Assembly (NCBI GenBank): GCA_963971225.1
Contig: OZ020267.1
Coordinates: forward strand, 31,993,798 to 32,057,797
Direction: 5' to 3'
Source: Melieria omissa
Lineage: Eukaryota > Arthropoda > Insecta > Diptera > Ulidiidae
Length of the DNA: 64,000 nucleotides
The translations under genes and the position numbers were made by a program. Below are positions 11,623 to 20,180 of this stretch, one piece after another (the first letter of the stretch is position 1; the number at the start of each line of letters is the position of its first letter). The notes beneath the pieces were generated by a model, which was not told the DNA's origin, ran no database searches, and was given only the letters and a program-made list of their open reading frames with translations.

Positions 11623-11825
11623 CCTGTCTGGCTTTCGCGCCGACTGTTCTCGCATATTCCAGTTGGACTATCTCTCGATCGTTCTCGCACATCCCATTAC
11701 CATCGCAAGCCATTCTTGCCATATCGGAATTATAGCAAGTCGGCCGTACTTTAAAGCGCGAGCCTAAAAGTATGCCCGTAAAAGCATTCATGCATAGCAC
11801 AGCAACAGAGTGCCTCATCGTTACA

Positions 11826-12390
11826 ATAATTAATTTTGTGACAATTTTTTTGTTACAATTTGCGATTATATCTTTGTAGACGAATAATTACACTTTGCAA
11901 GTCGAAAATTCAGATATGAGGGAAACCTACTGAGCGACTTTTCTATAGGTATACTGAGTTCAGATCCACCAGCCGTTTGGCTGGATTGGCTCTAGTTTAT
12001 AAGAAATCCGACTTTGAATTTTGCTCATTTCAGTCGAGTTTGTCGCTTAAGTCTTCAAACGTTTAAATGCTAATAGGTCCTAAATCGTTTCGAATATCGC
12101 TTTAGTGTCTTCGGCAAGTTTGTAGGTATTTTAACGACCAATAAATTTGCTTAAGACACCAATCCAAAAAAAACCTTCAAACTGTGTTTTCGACAAAAAT
12201 GTCCCAAAAACCCCACTTTTGTCGAGGCATAAATACAGTAGCGAACCTTCGTGGAAAAAATAAATGAGTATACTTTTATTTAGAGGGTCGGCTCCTGCAT
12301 CTAACAAACTAAAAATGTTGCCTGGGAAACGCCCATAAAAGGCGTGGCTTGGCGTCAAAGTTCAAAGTTTTTATCAAAAAACTCAATTCA
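11826..12390. other. No gene recognised
   Basis: Unique-looking moderately AT-rich DNA. The minus strand is open for 75 codons at 12131-12358 but shows no domain or credible start context. Confidence 0.45.
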
Positions 12391-12478
12391 CCCTTTCCGA
12401 CATGAAAATAAACCCGTTCTGTATGAATTGAATGAATTATGCTGTAGTGCAATATATTGGACATTGTGACTGAAAGGG
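12391..12478. mobile_element. 88-bp TTAA-type MITE, copy 1
   Basis: Bounded by CCCTTTC at the left and GAAAGGG at the right (7 bp perfect; about 10 of 12 when extended). It is flanked by TTCA on the left and TTAA on the right, compatible with a TTAA target duplication having one mutation. A second copy in opposite orientation occupies 45724-45806 and matches almost base for base apart from a short internal indel around the ATTCATTCA run. TTAA targets and CCC-beginning ends are features of piggyBac-like elements. The family link is inference from these two features only. Confidence 0.65.
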
Positions 12479-12527
12479 TTAATCTCCAACTGATTTACAC
12501 GATATGGGTATCGAACGAAAGGTATAC

Positions 12528-12648
12528 TTTTGTTTTTTCTGAATATATTTTTTAAATTTTTTTCTAACTTGACTCTGGGTCTAAAGCCATTTCGTATTCA
12601 CCTTCGCAATCAATTTAATGTAAAAAAATATATTCAGAAAAAACAAAA
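12528..12648. repeat. Perfect 26-bp inverted repeat with 69-bp spacer
   Basis: The arm at 12528-12553 (begins TTTTGTTTTTTCTGAATATA) is exactly reverse-complementary to 12623-12648. A single strand could fold into a 26-bp stem with a 69-base loop. It could be a foldback or MITE relic. No duplicated target site is obvious because the flanks are A/T runs. Confidence 0.7.
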
Positions 12649-12649
12649 A

Positions 12650-14632
12650 TATCAAATGTTTTATATATCATTGCAAAGGGAATTTTACAGGCTACAATAT
12701 AATAGCAAACTTTTTGCACCTTAGTAATGGGTTTTTTCGAGAAACAAAATCCGTTAAAAAAAATTTTTATAAAAAATTTTTATAAAAAATTTGTATAAAA
12801 AATTTTTTTTCGCTTAAAACTTTTTATAAGTACATCTAACGTATCTAATGTTCCACATCAAAAGAAAGGTATAAAAAATACCTTCCGTTTGAGTAGGTCC
12901 CCCCTTTTTTAAATTTTGCGATTCTTTCTTAATAGAAAAACCATATTAAACAAATTATAAAAAAAAACAATTATAAAAAAGTATTTACTTTGCAGACAGT
13001 TTGTTTTCCCCTTCCCGTATTTTCAAACCGCTTATTTCAATAAACTAGAAAATTAAGCCATTCAAAAAATGCAACAAGCTTCACACAAAAAATGAGCTCA
13101 AGAATGCCACGAACAATGCTCGATAACGATGGAAAATTTTCAAGTGCCAGATAACCAAAACGAAAAAACTAAACAAAACTATGAAAATAAAAAAAGTAAA
13201 AACGTGAAAATACAAAACGCAACACAATAGGAAATTTGCAAAAAAAAAATACTCAACAACAACAAAATATTTGTGCGTGCAACTACCAAAAATTCCCCCA
13301 AAAACGATTGCGACACACAATGATTGCCATTACGTGCAGCGCGTTACGGCATTTCCCCTCTTCACGCCGCTATGAATTTTTTTCACCATTTTATTATTTG
13401 CTGCATTGTTATTGTGGCTGTTGTTGCCGTTTGCTTTAATCAATGTTACCCAAAAATTTGCACATTGAATCTGTAGTATTGGTTACATGCAACATGAGCA
13501 CACAACAAACACACACATACACACTCACACACAGAGACACAAAATCACCTACACACATCCACGCAAACAACACTTAAAAGCTCTGTCTGGCCCCCAGTGT
13601 CTGAGCGGCGTAATTGTTAAAATCTTTTCAGGTCGCCACAGACAACGCCAAACTCAGCAACAAATAGCCAAAATAATAATAATAACAACAACAACAACAA
13701 CAATAACGACAGCAACCAAAAATGAACATAAAAAGCCTGCAAAATAAAAGACACTAAAATAGAACAAAGAAAAAAACACAAAGTGGCAACAACGGCAGCT
13801 ATAAATATTTGCAGGTAGACAGACAGACAGCTGCTACACAATGCACAACAACAATGAAAAAAACAAAAAGAGCAACAAATACAACAATAATGCAAACTAT
13901 ATATATATATTATAATAGCACCTCACACACACACACACCACGTCTGCTGGAAAATGTGAATTTCTTGCCGCATTTACAGCAAACCGCCGCATCGGCACTG
14001 CAACACAATGGCGGCGGATTTTTTACGACGTCAACACACCCACTGCATTTAATTTTCAAACTCGCACAGACAGCGAATCGTAGAGACACACCCCCCAAGG
14101 TGGTTGCCATAAGTACACTTTTCCTGCATACTTTCAGGCGTTGCAAGCCACATTGCTAAAAGTGTTCTCAGCCAACTTGGCACACAAGCACTTACGAACA
14201 GCTGACAGTGAGAAGCAGGCAGCCGCCGAGTATTCATAACAGTGCAATGCACTTAAAAGTGAAATATTTTGGGTGGATAGGTGCAAGTTTCGGGGCATCT
14301 TGTTTCGCAAAAAGTCAGATATGCAAAAAGCATATTGCAGACAATATTGACACTTTAGACTTTAGGCATTTGAAAATCAATGGAGAAATGCATTGCACAT
14401 TGCATCTTGTCGAACTAAAAGCAAATCGTTGCGTTTCGTTTGGAGGCGCCTAAAAGTATACAATGTTAACTTGCGCTTATCATTGCACACTTGAAGCCAG
14501 CAGTCTATATTTTCTATTTATATAAAAATCAATTGCCGTGCAATTGCGTAAGCGAGCTGGTGACTACAAAAATTTTCGTATATTTTTATATTAAAAAAAA
14601 AATGTTTAATGAAAATGTCTAATTTTTGTATT
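12650..14632. other. No gene; AT-rich and CA/CAA simple repeats
   Basis: Includes repeated AAAAATTTTTATAAA blocks (about 12755-12815), CA-rich tracts at 13497-13530 and 13923-13938, (AAC)n at 13684-13702 and (AT)n at 13898-13913. It ends in AT-rich DNA that forms the insertion site of the LOA-like element. Open frames here are translated simple repeats. Confidence 0.5.
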
Positions 14633-14683
14633 AAAATATTTTTATAAAAATATAATAATAAAATATATTTAATAATAATAAAT

Positions 14684-15454
14684 CGACCGGACAGAGGAGG
14701 GGCGGCGAAGCCTGGAAACAGTGCCACGGCTGCCTCGTCAGTACGGAAGGCTGATCAGAAGCCATCCACCTCGACAAAGCCCACTTCCACCGCAGTGGAA
14801 AAGGCGGTCAAACGGGGTAGATCGGGGGACGATCAGCCTACAGGGGAGGGGAAAAGGCTGAAACCCTCAGCGAGCTTCTCCTCTCCACAGGAGCTACAGA
14901 TTGCCGTAGTGGACCGGAGCGATCCCGATGGGAAAATTCGTCCGGAAAACTGGCTCTCTGTTGAGGCGCGCATTCTGCGAGCGATGCTCGGGGCGGCGGA
15001 CGACGAGATCGACTTCGACGGCGCTGGCTGGCAGAGGGGCGTAAAGATCGTCGGCTGTGGCAACAGGCAGTCACTTGACTTCCTGGTGCGCACGATCGGC
15101 GGTCTTGAGCCTCTCTGGCAGGGGGCAAAACTCGAGGTTATACCTCGCGACCGATTGCCTCTCCGACCTATCGTAACACTGTGGGTCCCCCCTCCAGTCA
15201 TGGAGGATGCCGACACGTTGAAGCTGATAGGTCGGCAGAACAGCGGCCTTAACACTGGAGAGTGGAGAGTAATTTCCTCCACTACTAGCAAAAACGAGAC
15301 GGGTAAGGACCTCGTGGTCGCTGTTGACCAACCGTCCTTTAGTCATCTACGAGACTCCTCTGGTATTGTCAAGTTCGGTTTGGGTTCCTTGAAAGCTCGT
15401 TTCCCCAATAAGGAGCGTGCCACACAGGGAAAGGCTGAAGGTAGTGCAGATTAA
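14684..15454 (+). CDS. ORF1 (RNA-binding gag-like) of the LOA-like element, N-terminus missing
   Basis: ORF1 proteins of these elements bind the element RNA and form the ribonucleoprotein. The frame is open from the truncation boundary to TAA at 15452-15454 (about 256 codons) with no in-frame ATG at its start. The usual annotation from 14795 begins at a GTG and is artificial. The protein has a basic, Ser/Thr-rich leader (RGRSGDDQ, KRLKPSASF). A compact domain follows (IRPENWLSVEARILRAML, KIVGCGNRQSLDFLVRTI, LWVPPP), which resembles the DUF4780-type domain I associate with LOA-like ORF1 proteins. That link is from memory and untested. There are no CCHC knuckles before the stop. It overlaps ORF2 by about 60 nt. 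Confidence 0.7.
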   Translation, partial: RPDRGGAAKPGNSATAASSVRKADQKPSTSTKPTSTAVEKAVKRGRSGDDQPTGEGKRLKPSASFSSPQELQIAVVDRSDPDGKIRPENWLSVEARILRAMLGAADDEIDFDGAGWQRGVKIVGCGNRQSLDFLVRTIGGLEPLWQGAKLEVIPRDRLPLRPIVTLWVPPPVMEDADTLKLIGRQNSGLNTGEWRVISSTTSKNETGKDLVVAVDQPSFSHLRDSSGIVKFGLGSLKARFPNKERATQGKAEGSAD

Positions 15455-18400
15455 CCTGCACCACTCTAAGGCCGCCACCCACGATCTTATGCAATTCCTG
15501 GAGGAGGAGGAGGTTGACTTGGCCTTAATCCAGGAACCCTGGCTCGTCAGAGACAGTGTTTGTGGATTGGGGTCAAGTCAATTCAGAGTACTTCATTCGC
15601 GTGGTGAAGGTAAGATACGAGCCTGTATTGTTTATAGAAAGTACATTAATATGTTTCTCTTGTCTCAATACAGTACTGGTGACCTGTGTGTGGCTGCATG
15701 TGAGCGAATGGAGGGGCATGACCTTATCCTTTCGTCCGCATACATGCCATTCGAAGGAGAGGAACCACCGCCAAAGGAGGTCCGGGACCTTGTTGCGCAC
15801 GCCCGATTACGGAGACTTGATCTCATCATCGGGTGTGACGCCAACGCTCATCACGTTCAGTGGGGAAGTTCCGGCACCAACAGCAGGGGTGAGTCCATTT
15901 TTGAGTTTCTTCTTAATTCTAACCTTATGCTATGTAATAGGGGCAATACGCCAACCTTCCATAACAGGGTTAGGGAAGAAGTTATAGATATAACCTTGGT
16001 TACCGACTCTAGTACCATCTCTGTGGTCGACTGGAAGGTACTGACGGAATGTTCGTTTTCGGACCACAACCGGATAGTCTTTTCCGTGGCCATGAAGGTG
16101 GGGAGTCCACCAGCCTATAGGAATCCGAGAAAGACTAACTGGCCTAGATTCAGTGCACTAGTTTCCGAAAAACTGGCGTCGCGCAAGGCGACAGCTACCT
16201 TTGAAAGAAACAACATTGACAGGTCAGTTAGTCTTTTAACGAAAGTTCTTAATACATCTTTCAAGAAATCGTGTCCAAAAAGTCGAGCTCCACGGAAAAC
16301 CAACGCAGTTTGGTGGACCCCAGAGCTAAGACAACTGAGGACAGATACTAGGCGTCTCTTCAATAAGGCTAAGCTTAGTCAAACTGAAGAAGACTGGGGA
16401 GCCTACAAGGCTAGCTTTAATAAGTTTAAGAAAACTATTAGGGCGGCTAAGCGGGATGATTGGAGGAATTACTGTGAATCCCTCGACAATGTTAACGAGG
16501 CCGCCAGACTCCGTAAGGTGCTAGCCGGGGTTTCACACACCCCTGGCAGCATCAGGAAATCTGATGGATCATGGACGGAGTCGAGGGAGGAACTTCTTGA
16601 GATCCTCATGAACACTCACTTTCCTGGATGCACGGATGTTGCTGAGGCGACCACGTCGCATAGGCAACAAACACCGCAACCGGATGGTCTAGTTCAGAGG
16701 ATAATTAGCGAAGCCAAGGTGGCATGGGCAATTGACTCCTTCAGCCCGTATAAATCCCCGGGCCCTGATGGTGTCATTCCTGCTATGCTACAATGGTCTA
16801 AGGAGGCGGTGGTTAAGGTCCTGACGAGAATCTTTCGTGGATCTCTCCAACAAGGATATATCCCACGTGCCTGGAAGGAGGTTAGGGTGGTGTTCATTCC
16901 CAAAGCAGGGAAAGTGAACCACTTAACAGCAAAAGATTACAGACCGATCAGCCTTTCATCGTTCTTACTTAAGACTCTTGAACGGCTGGTAGACGTCTAT
17001 ATTAGAGAAGTGGCACAGTCCAGAGGACTCTGCAAGGCGCAACATGCGTATTGCAGGGGAAAATCTGTCGACAGCGCCCTGCATGAGGTCGTTCAGACGA
17101 TCGAAAGATCGCTGAACTCTAAGGAGTACACGTTAGCCGCTTTCCTCGATATCGAGGGAGCCTTTAATAACGTTACCTTGGAGGCTATAATCAACGCACT
17201 TAGAAAGTTCGAAGTTCATGAGAAGGTGGTAAAGTGGACCAGTGACATGCTCAGTAGCAGAAGGGTCCACTCTAACCTAGGCCTGTGCGCAGTGAGGAAA
17301 CTTACTACAAGGGGCACACCACAAGGGGGTGTTCTTTCGCCTCTGCTGTGGCTCCTTGTAGTAAATAGCATCCTCGAGATCTTCGAAACCAGGAGGCTAC
17401 GAGTAGTAGCATATGCAGACGACGTCACTATCCTGATCCCTGGAAGATTCCTGTCCACAATCAGTGATCTCATGGAGTCTGCTCTAAAGGAACTTTCCAG
17501 GTGGGCAGAGCTTAACGGTCTAGTTGTTAATCCCTCTAAGACTGTTTTGGTACTGTTCACCCGGAAATACAAAATACCGAAGTTTGAGCTGCCTAAACTT
17601 GGCGGCACTACTCTCACCCTATCACCCGAGGCTAAATACCTTGGCACCATACTTGACTCCAAGCTCTCTTGGGGGCGCAATGTGGAAGAGCGGGTGAAAA
17701 AGAGCCTGAATGCTTTTTACATTTGTAAAAGGACTTTCGGGAAAAAGTGGGGATTGCAGCCGACTATCGTTCATTGGATGTACACTGCGATTATACGGCC
17801 GATCCTAAGTTACGGAGCCATTGTCTGGTGGCCGGCTACGGGCACCAAGACCGTGGTAACGAAACTGACGAAGGTGCAGAGACTAGCGGCTATGGGAATA
17901 GCAGGCACTGTCAAAAGCACCCCCCAGGCCGGGCTGGAGGTGATCTTGCACCTCCACCCGATTGAGCAGTTCATTAAGTGTTGCGCTGCTAAAGGCGCTC
18001 TCAGATTGAGGGAAGCCAACTTGTGGAGGCAACACGCTTATGGGCACTCTGGAATTCTAAAGTCTTTCGCGAAGCCGGATATCGGTTATCAGGTGGATTC
18101 CTGCACGGACTATCTGATCCCATACCTGGATTTCGACACGCGAGCACTAGCCTCATATCCCACAAGGGAGGAATGGGAGGTGACAGGTGCGATGAGAGAC
18201 GCTTCTATCACCGTTTTCACCGACGGCTCCAAAATGGAGGAAGGTACTGGAGCTGGTCTCTACTCCGATGTACTGCAGACACGCATGTCATTCAGACTGC
18301 CGGACCTCTGCAGTATTTTCCAAGCAGAGATATATGCAATTTGGAAGGCTGCCGAACTTATCCGTGACAGTGGGTTACCACCCACAGATGTCACAATTTT

Positions 18401-19052
18401 CGTGGATAGTCAGGCGGCGCTTAGGGCACTGGAATCAGTTGTTGTGAAATCAAAGGTAGTGCAGAGGTGTCGCACCGCACTTCAAGGCATTGGGCACCAC
18501 CAGGTCACTCTCTGTTGGGTTCCGGGCCACTCAGGAGTGGCAGGGAACGAAGCAGCGGACGAGATGGCAAGAAAAGGGGTGGCTTTGTCTGCCACCGAAG
18601 TGGATACCTCTGTGTTTCCTCCGATATCTGCCCTGTACATGTATATTGACAGGTTGACCAAAAAGGAAATTGAGTCGTCATGGCGTACCAGGACCGACTG
18701 CGGCACCTGCCGGGCACTGTGGCCCTCCCTCTCTTTGACGAAAACACGATTCGTACTATCTCTGAGTCGTACCTCTATTCGACAGCTCGTTGGAGTCATC
18801 ACCGGACACTGCGCTATTGGATCTATGCTTACCAAATGGCGCCTCTCGTCCGGTGATGTCTGCCGTAGCTGTGGAGATGAAGAAGAAGTAGAAACGATAC
18901 AACACTTCCTGTGCCACTGCCCGGCTCTGCAGGAACGCCGACTCCGCACCTTGGGGTCAAGGTTCCTGACAGACCTGGCTTGCGCAGCGAAAGTCGAAAT
19001 CTCGAATCTGCTCTCCTTCATTAAGAGGTCGAACTGGTTTCCCCTTGACTGA
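15393..19052 (+). CDS. ORF2: endonuclease-reverse transcriptase-RNase H polyprotein
   Basis: Performs target-primed reverse transcription. Residues counted from 15417: APE endonuclease about 1-225 (VVQINLHHSKAATHD, LALIQEPWL, IIGCDANAHHVQWGS, SDHNRIVF). RT landmarks: SPYKSPGPDG near 443, AFLDIEGAFNNV near 574 (motif A Asp), GTPQGGVLSPLLW near 632, AYADDVTIL near 665 (catalytic DD), YLGTILDSKLSW near 740. RNase H about 930-1050 (TDGSKMEEGTGAG, FQAEIYAIWKAAEL, VDSQAALRAL, WVPGHSGVAGNEAADEMA), all catalytic acids present. CCHC finger near 1148 (CRSCGDEEEVETIQHFLCHC). No stop for about 1,219 codons, so it is probably young. No AUG lies between the frame opening (15393, after TGA 15390-15392) and the endonuclease start; the 15417 start is GTG. 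The frame is +1 relative to ORF1, so translation probably needs a frameshift or non-AUG restart. Confidence 0.93.
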   Translation, partial: KLVSPIRSVPHRERLKVVQINLHHSKAATHDLMQFLEEEEVDLALIQEPWLVRDSVCGLGSSQFRVLHSRGEGKIRACIVYRKYINMFLLSQYSTGDLCVAACERMEGHDLILSSAYMPFEGEEPPPKEVRDLVAHARLRRLDLIIGCDANAHHVQWGSSGTNSRGESIFEFLLNSNLMLCNRGNTPTFHNRVREEVIDITLVTDSSTISVVDWKVLTECSFSDHNRIVFSVAMKVGSPPAYRNPRKTNWPRFSALVSEKLASRKATATFERNNIDRSVSLLTKVLNTSFKKSCPKSRAPRKTNAVWWTPELRQLRTDTRRLFNKAKLSQTEEDWGAYKASFNKFKKTIRAAKRDDWRNYCESLDNVNEAARLRKVLAGVSHTPGSIRKSDGSWTESREELLEILMNTHFPGCTDVAEATTSHRQQTPQPDGLVQRIISEAKVAWAIDSFSPYKSPGPDGVIPAMLQWSKEAVVKVLTRIFRGSLQQGYIPRAWKEVRVVFIPKAGKVNHLTAKDYRPISLSSFLLKTLERLVDVYIREVAQSRGLCKAQHAYCRGKSVDSALHEVVQTIERSLNSKEYTLAAFLDIEGAFNNVTLEAIINALRKFEVHEKVVKWTSDMLSSRRVHSNLGLCAVRKLTTRGTPQGGVLSPLLWLLVVNSILEIFETRRLRVVAYADDVTILIPGRFLSTISDLMESALKELSRWAELNGLVVNPSKTVLVLFTRKYKIPKFELPKLGGTTLTLSPEAKYLGTILDSKLSWGRNVEERVKKSLNAFYICKRTFGKKWGLQPTIVHWMYTAIIRPILSYGAIVWWPATGTKTVVTKLTKVQRLAAMGIAGTVKSTPQAGLEVILHLHPIEQFIKCCAAKGALRLREANLWRQHAYGHSGILKSFAKPDIGYQVDSCTDYLIPYLDFDTRALASYPTREEWEVTGAMRDASITVFTDGSKMEEGTGAGLYSDVLQTRMSFRLPDLCSIFQAEIYAIWKAAELIRDSGLPPTDVTIFVDSQAALRALESVVVKSKVVQRCRTALQGIGHHQVTLCWVPGHSGVAGNEAADEMARKGVALSATEVDTSVFPPISALYMYIDRLTKKEIESSWRTRTDCGTCRALWPSLSLTKTRFVLSLSRTSIRQLVGVITGHCAIGSMLTKWRLSSGDVCRSCGDEEEVETIQHFLCHCPALQERRLRTLGSRFLTDLACAAKVEISNLLSFIKRSNWFPLD

Positions 19053-19180
19053 GACTATTGGTTGGCTCCAGAACACCATAAGAAGGGATTCACAATGGGC
19101 CATTGTGGCCTCCGAGTGGAAGTGCGGTCCTGCCGCACACACCCTTCCCTACCTAACCTAACCTAACCTAATAATAATAA
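19053..19180 (+). other. 3' UTR and TAA tail of the LOA-like element
   Basis: Contains CACAATGGGCCATTGTGG (about 19093-19110), a 7-8-bp dyad, then CTACCTAACCTAACCTAACC and TAATAATAA. The same AATGGGCC plus AACCTAA ending is seen in fragments at 44440-44745 (minus) and possibly 3625-3745 (minus). It is a candidate recognition structure for the element RT. Confidence 0.6.
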
Positions 19181-19187
19181 ATAATAA

Positions 19188-19424
19188 AAAATATTTTTAT
19201 AAAAATAAAAAAAATGTCCAGGCAAAACATACAAAATAATTTAAAAACATTAGGAAATTAAAAAAAAAAAAGAAACTAAAAAAAAAACACTTTTTGTGCC
19301 AACAAATTTTTTTAGTTGTAAACAAAAAATTAAAAAATAATAAAAAAAAATTAATAAAACTATATAAATTATTAATAATATAATAAATAAAAAATAAATA
19401 AAAGAAAGTTAAACGTTTATAATA
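19188..19424. other. AT-rich spacer between two transposons
   Basis: Nearly pure A/T with A-runs. No feature is visible other than the possible right copy of the 19-bp direct repeat at its start. Confidence 0.5.
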
Positions 19425-19454
19425 TCAGGTGTACAACTTTGCTTCCGCCGTTTT
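19425..19454 (+). repeat. Mariner 5' terminal inverted repeat
   Basis: Thirty bases beginning TCAGGTGTACAACTTTGC, preceded by the TA target dinucleotide. Confidence 0.93.
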
Positions 19455-19596
19455 CCGATAGGTGGCTGTACCGGCTGAGGCTGGTTGAAATACATAGATG
19501 GTAGTGCCTTTAAAGTGAGTGTGGACAGTGCCTTACGAATTGTCATCGCCGTTTCAGTGACAGTTGTTCTTGTTTTCGTATTATTCACGCTCGAAA

Positions 19597-19755
19597 ATGT
19601 CCGTTTATGTGCCCAATTCTCGCCATTTGCGGGAAGTTCTACTTTTCTGTTACAATTCGAAAAAAAATGCAGCTGAAGCGCATCGAATGCTCTCAGAAAC
19701 TTACGGTGATGCTGCTCTGAGTGAAAGAACGTGTCGGGAGTGGTTTCAACGCTAA
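19597..19755 (+). pseudogene. Mariner transposase N-terminal helix-turn-helix fragment
   Basis: ATG at 19597 opens MSVYVPNSRHLREVLLFC, then NSKKNAAEAHRMLSETYGD and ERTCREWFQR, the first DNA-binding helix-turn-helix of mariner transposases. It stops at TAA 19753-19755, immediately after the point where the internal deletion joins the C-terminal part in another frame. Confidence 0.85.
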
Positions 19756-20102
19756 AAGAACAGCGGCCACAATATCAAGAGCGACATGACAAAGTCATCC
19801 TCCAACACGACAATGCTCGGCCTCACGTCACAAAAGTGGTCAAAAAGTACCTGGAAACGCTGAAATGGGAAGTCTTGCCCCACCCGCCGTATTCCCCAGA
19901 TGTCGCCCCTTCTGACTTCCACCTATTCCGTTCGATGGCACACGGCCTGGCAGATCAACATTTTCAATCCTTCGAAGAATTGGAAAAATGGATTGCTTCA
20001 TGGATAGCGTTAAAAGAGGACTCCTTTTTTCGAGCCGGGATCCGAAAATTGTCGGAAAGATGGGAGAAAGTTGTCGCTAGCGACGGACAATACTTTGAAT
20101 AA
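19756..20102 (+). pseudogene. Mariner transposase C-terminal fragment
   Basis: Open to TAA at 20100-20102. It contains ILQHDNARPH (second catalytic Asp region of D,D34D), VLPHPPYSPDVAPSDFHLF (third catalytic Asp within APSD) and the ending IRKLSERWEKVVASDGQYFE. The join with the N-terminal fragment is out of frame and about 200 residues are missing compared with a full-length ~345-residue transposase. Confidence 0.85.
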
Positions 20103-20148
20103 TACATCTGTAAGCACTTTTTCGCAATAAAGCTTTTAATTTTGGAAA

Positions 20149-20178
20149 AAAACGGCGGAAGCAAAGTTGTACACCTGA
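20149..20178 (-). repeat. Mariner 3' terminal inverted repeat
   Basis: Exact reverse complement of the 5' repeat, followed by the TA target dinucleotide. Confidence 0.93.
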
Positions 20179-20180
20179 TA

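Larger units (their letters stand above)
11410..11825 (-). mobile_element. Probable solo LTR (416 bp), minus strand
   Basis: Read on the minus strand, the block begins TGTAACGATGAGGC and ends GTAACA, giving TG...CA termini with the short inverted ends TGT(T)AC. It has LTR architecture: U3, a TATAAAAGG box (11614-11622), about 100 bp later an AATAAAG signal (11510-11516), then U5. The order and spacing fit an LTR promoter and poly(A) signal. Neither a second LTR nor gag/pol is nearby. Flanks show only a weak possible target duplication (ATAC versus ATAA). I cannot assign Gypsy, BEL or Copia. Confidence 0.6.
14684..19180 (+). mobile_element. LOA/Bilbo-like non-LTR retrotransposon, 5'-truncated, ORF2 intact
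   Basis: A GC-richer insertion beginning sharply at CGACCGG (14684) inside AT-rich DNA. It ends after AACCTAACCTAACCTAA and a TAA-repeat tail (about 19150-19185). It carries the end of ORF1 and a complete ORF2 with APE-type endonuclease, reverse transcriptase, RNase H and a C-terminal CCHC finger. That order and a TAA tail fit the I/LOA superfamily. Two target-site candidates exist: TAATAATAATAAAT just before 14684 and in the tail, and a perfect 19-bp direct repeat (14633-14651 and 19188-19206). Both are low-complexity, so the exact duplication is uncertain. No ATG precedes the ORF1 remainder, so the copy is 5'-truncated. Confidence 0.9.
19425..20178 (+). mobile_element. Internally deleted mariner with intact TIRs (754 bp)
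   Basis: Flanked by TA on both sides (19423-19424, 20179-20180). The terminal repeats TCAGGTGTACAACTTTGCTT... (19425-19454) and the reverse complement at 20149-20178 match over 30 bp with no mismatch. The transposase keeps its N-terminus and its last ~115 residues but has lost the middle, including the first two catalytic acids. Protein motifs resemble the Mos1/mauritiana-vertumnana branch. With perfect ends it could in principle be mobilised in trans but cannot encode transposase. Identical TIRs suggest recent activity. Confidence 0.92.

Noticed and set aside
11446..11754. 102-codon plus-strand frame
   Set aside because: Lies inside the putative minus-strand LTR; LTRs do not code here and no motif is visible.
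14833..15291. Minus-strand 152-codon frame within ORF1
   Set aside because: Antisense shadow of the GC-richer retroelement ORF1, with no motif.
18482..19021. Minus-strand 179-codon frame opposite the ORF2 C-terminus
   Set aside because: Antisense to the RNase H and zinc-finger coding region, whose motifs are on the plus strand.
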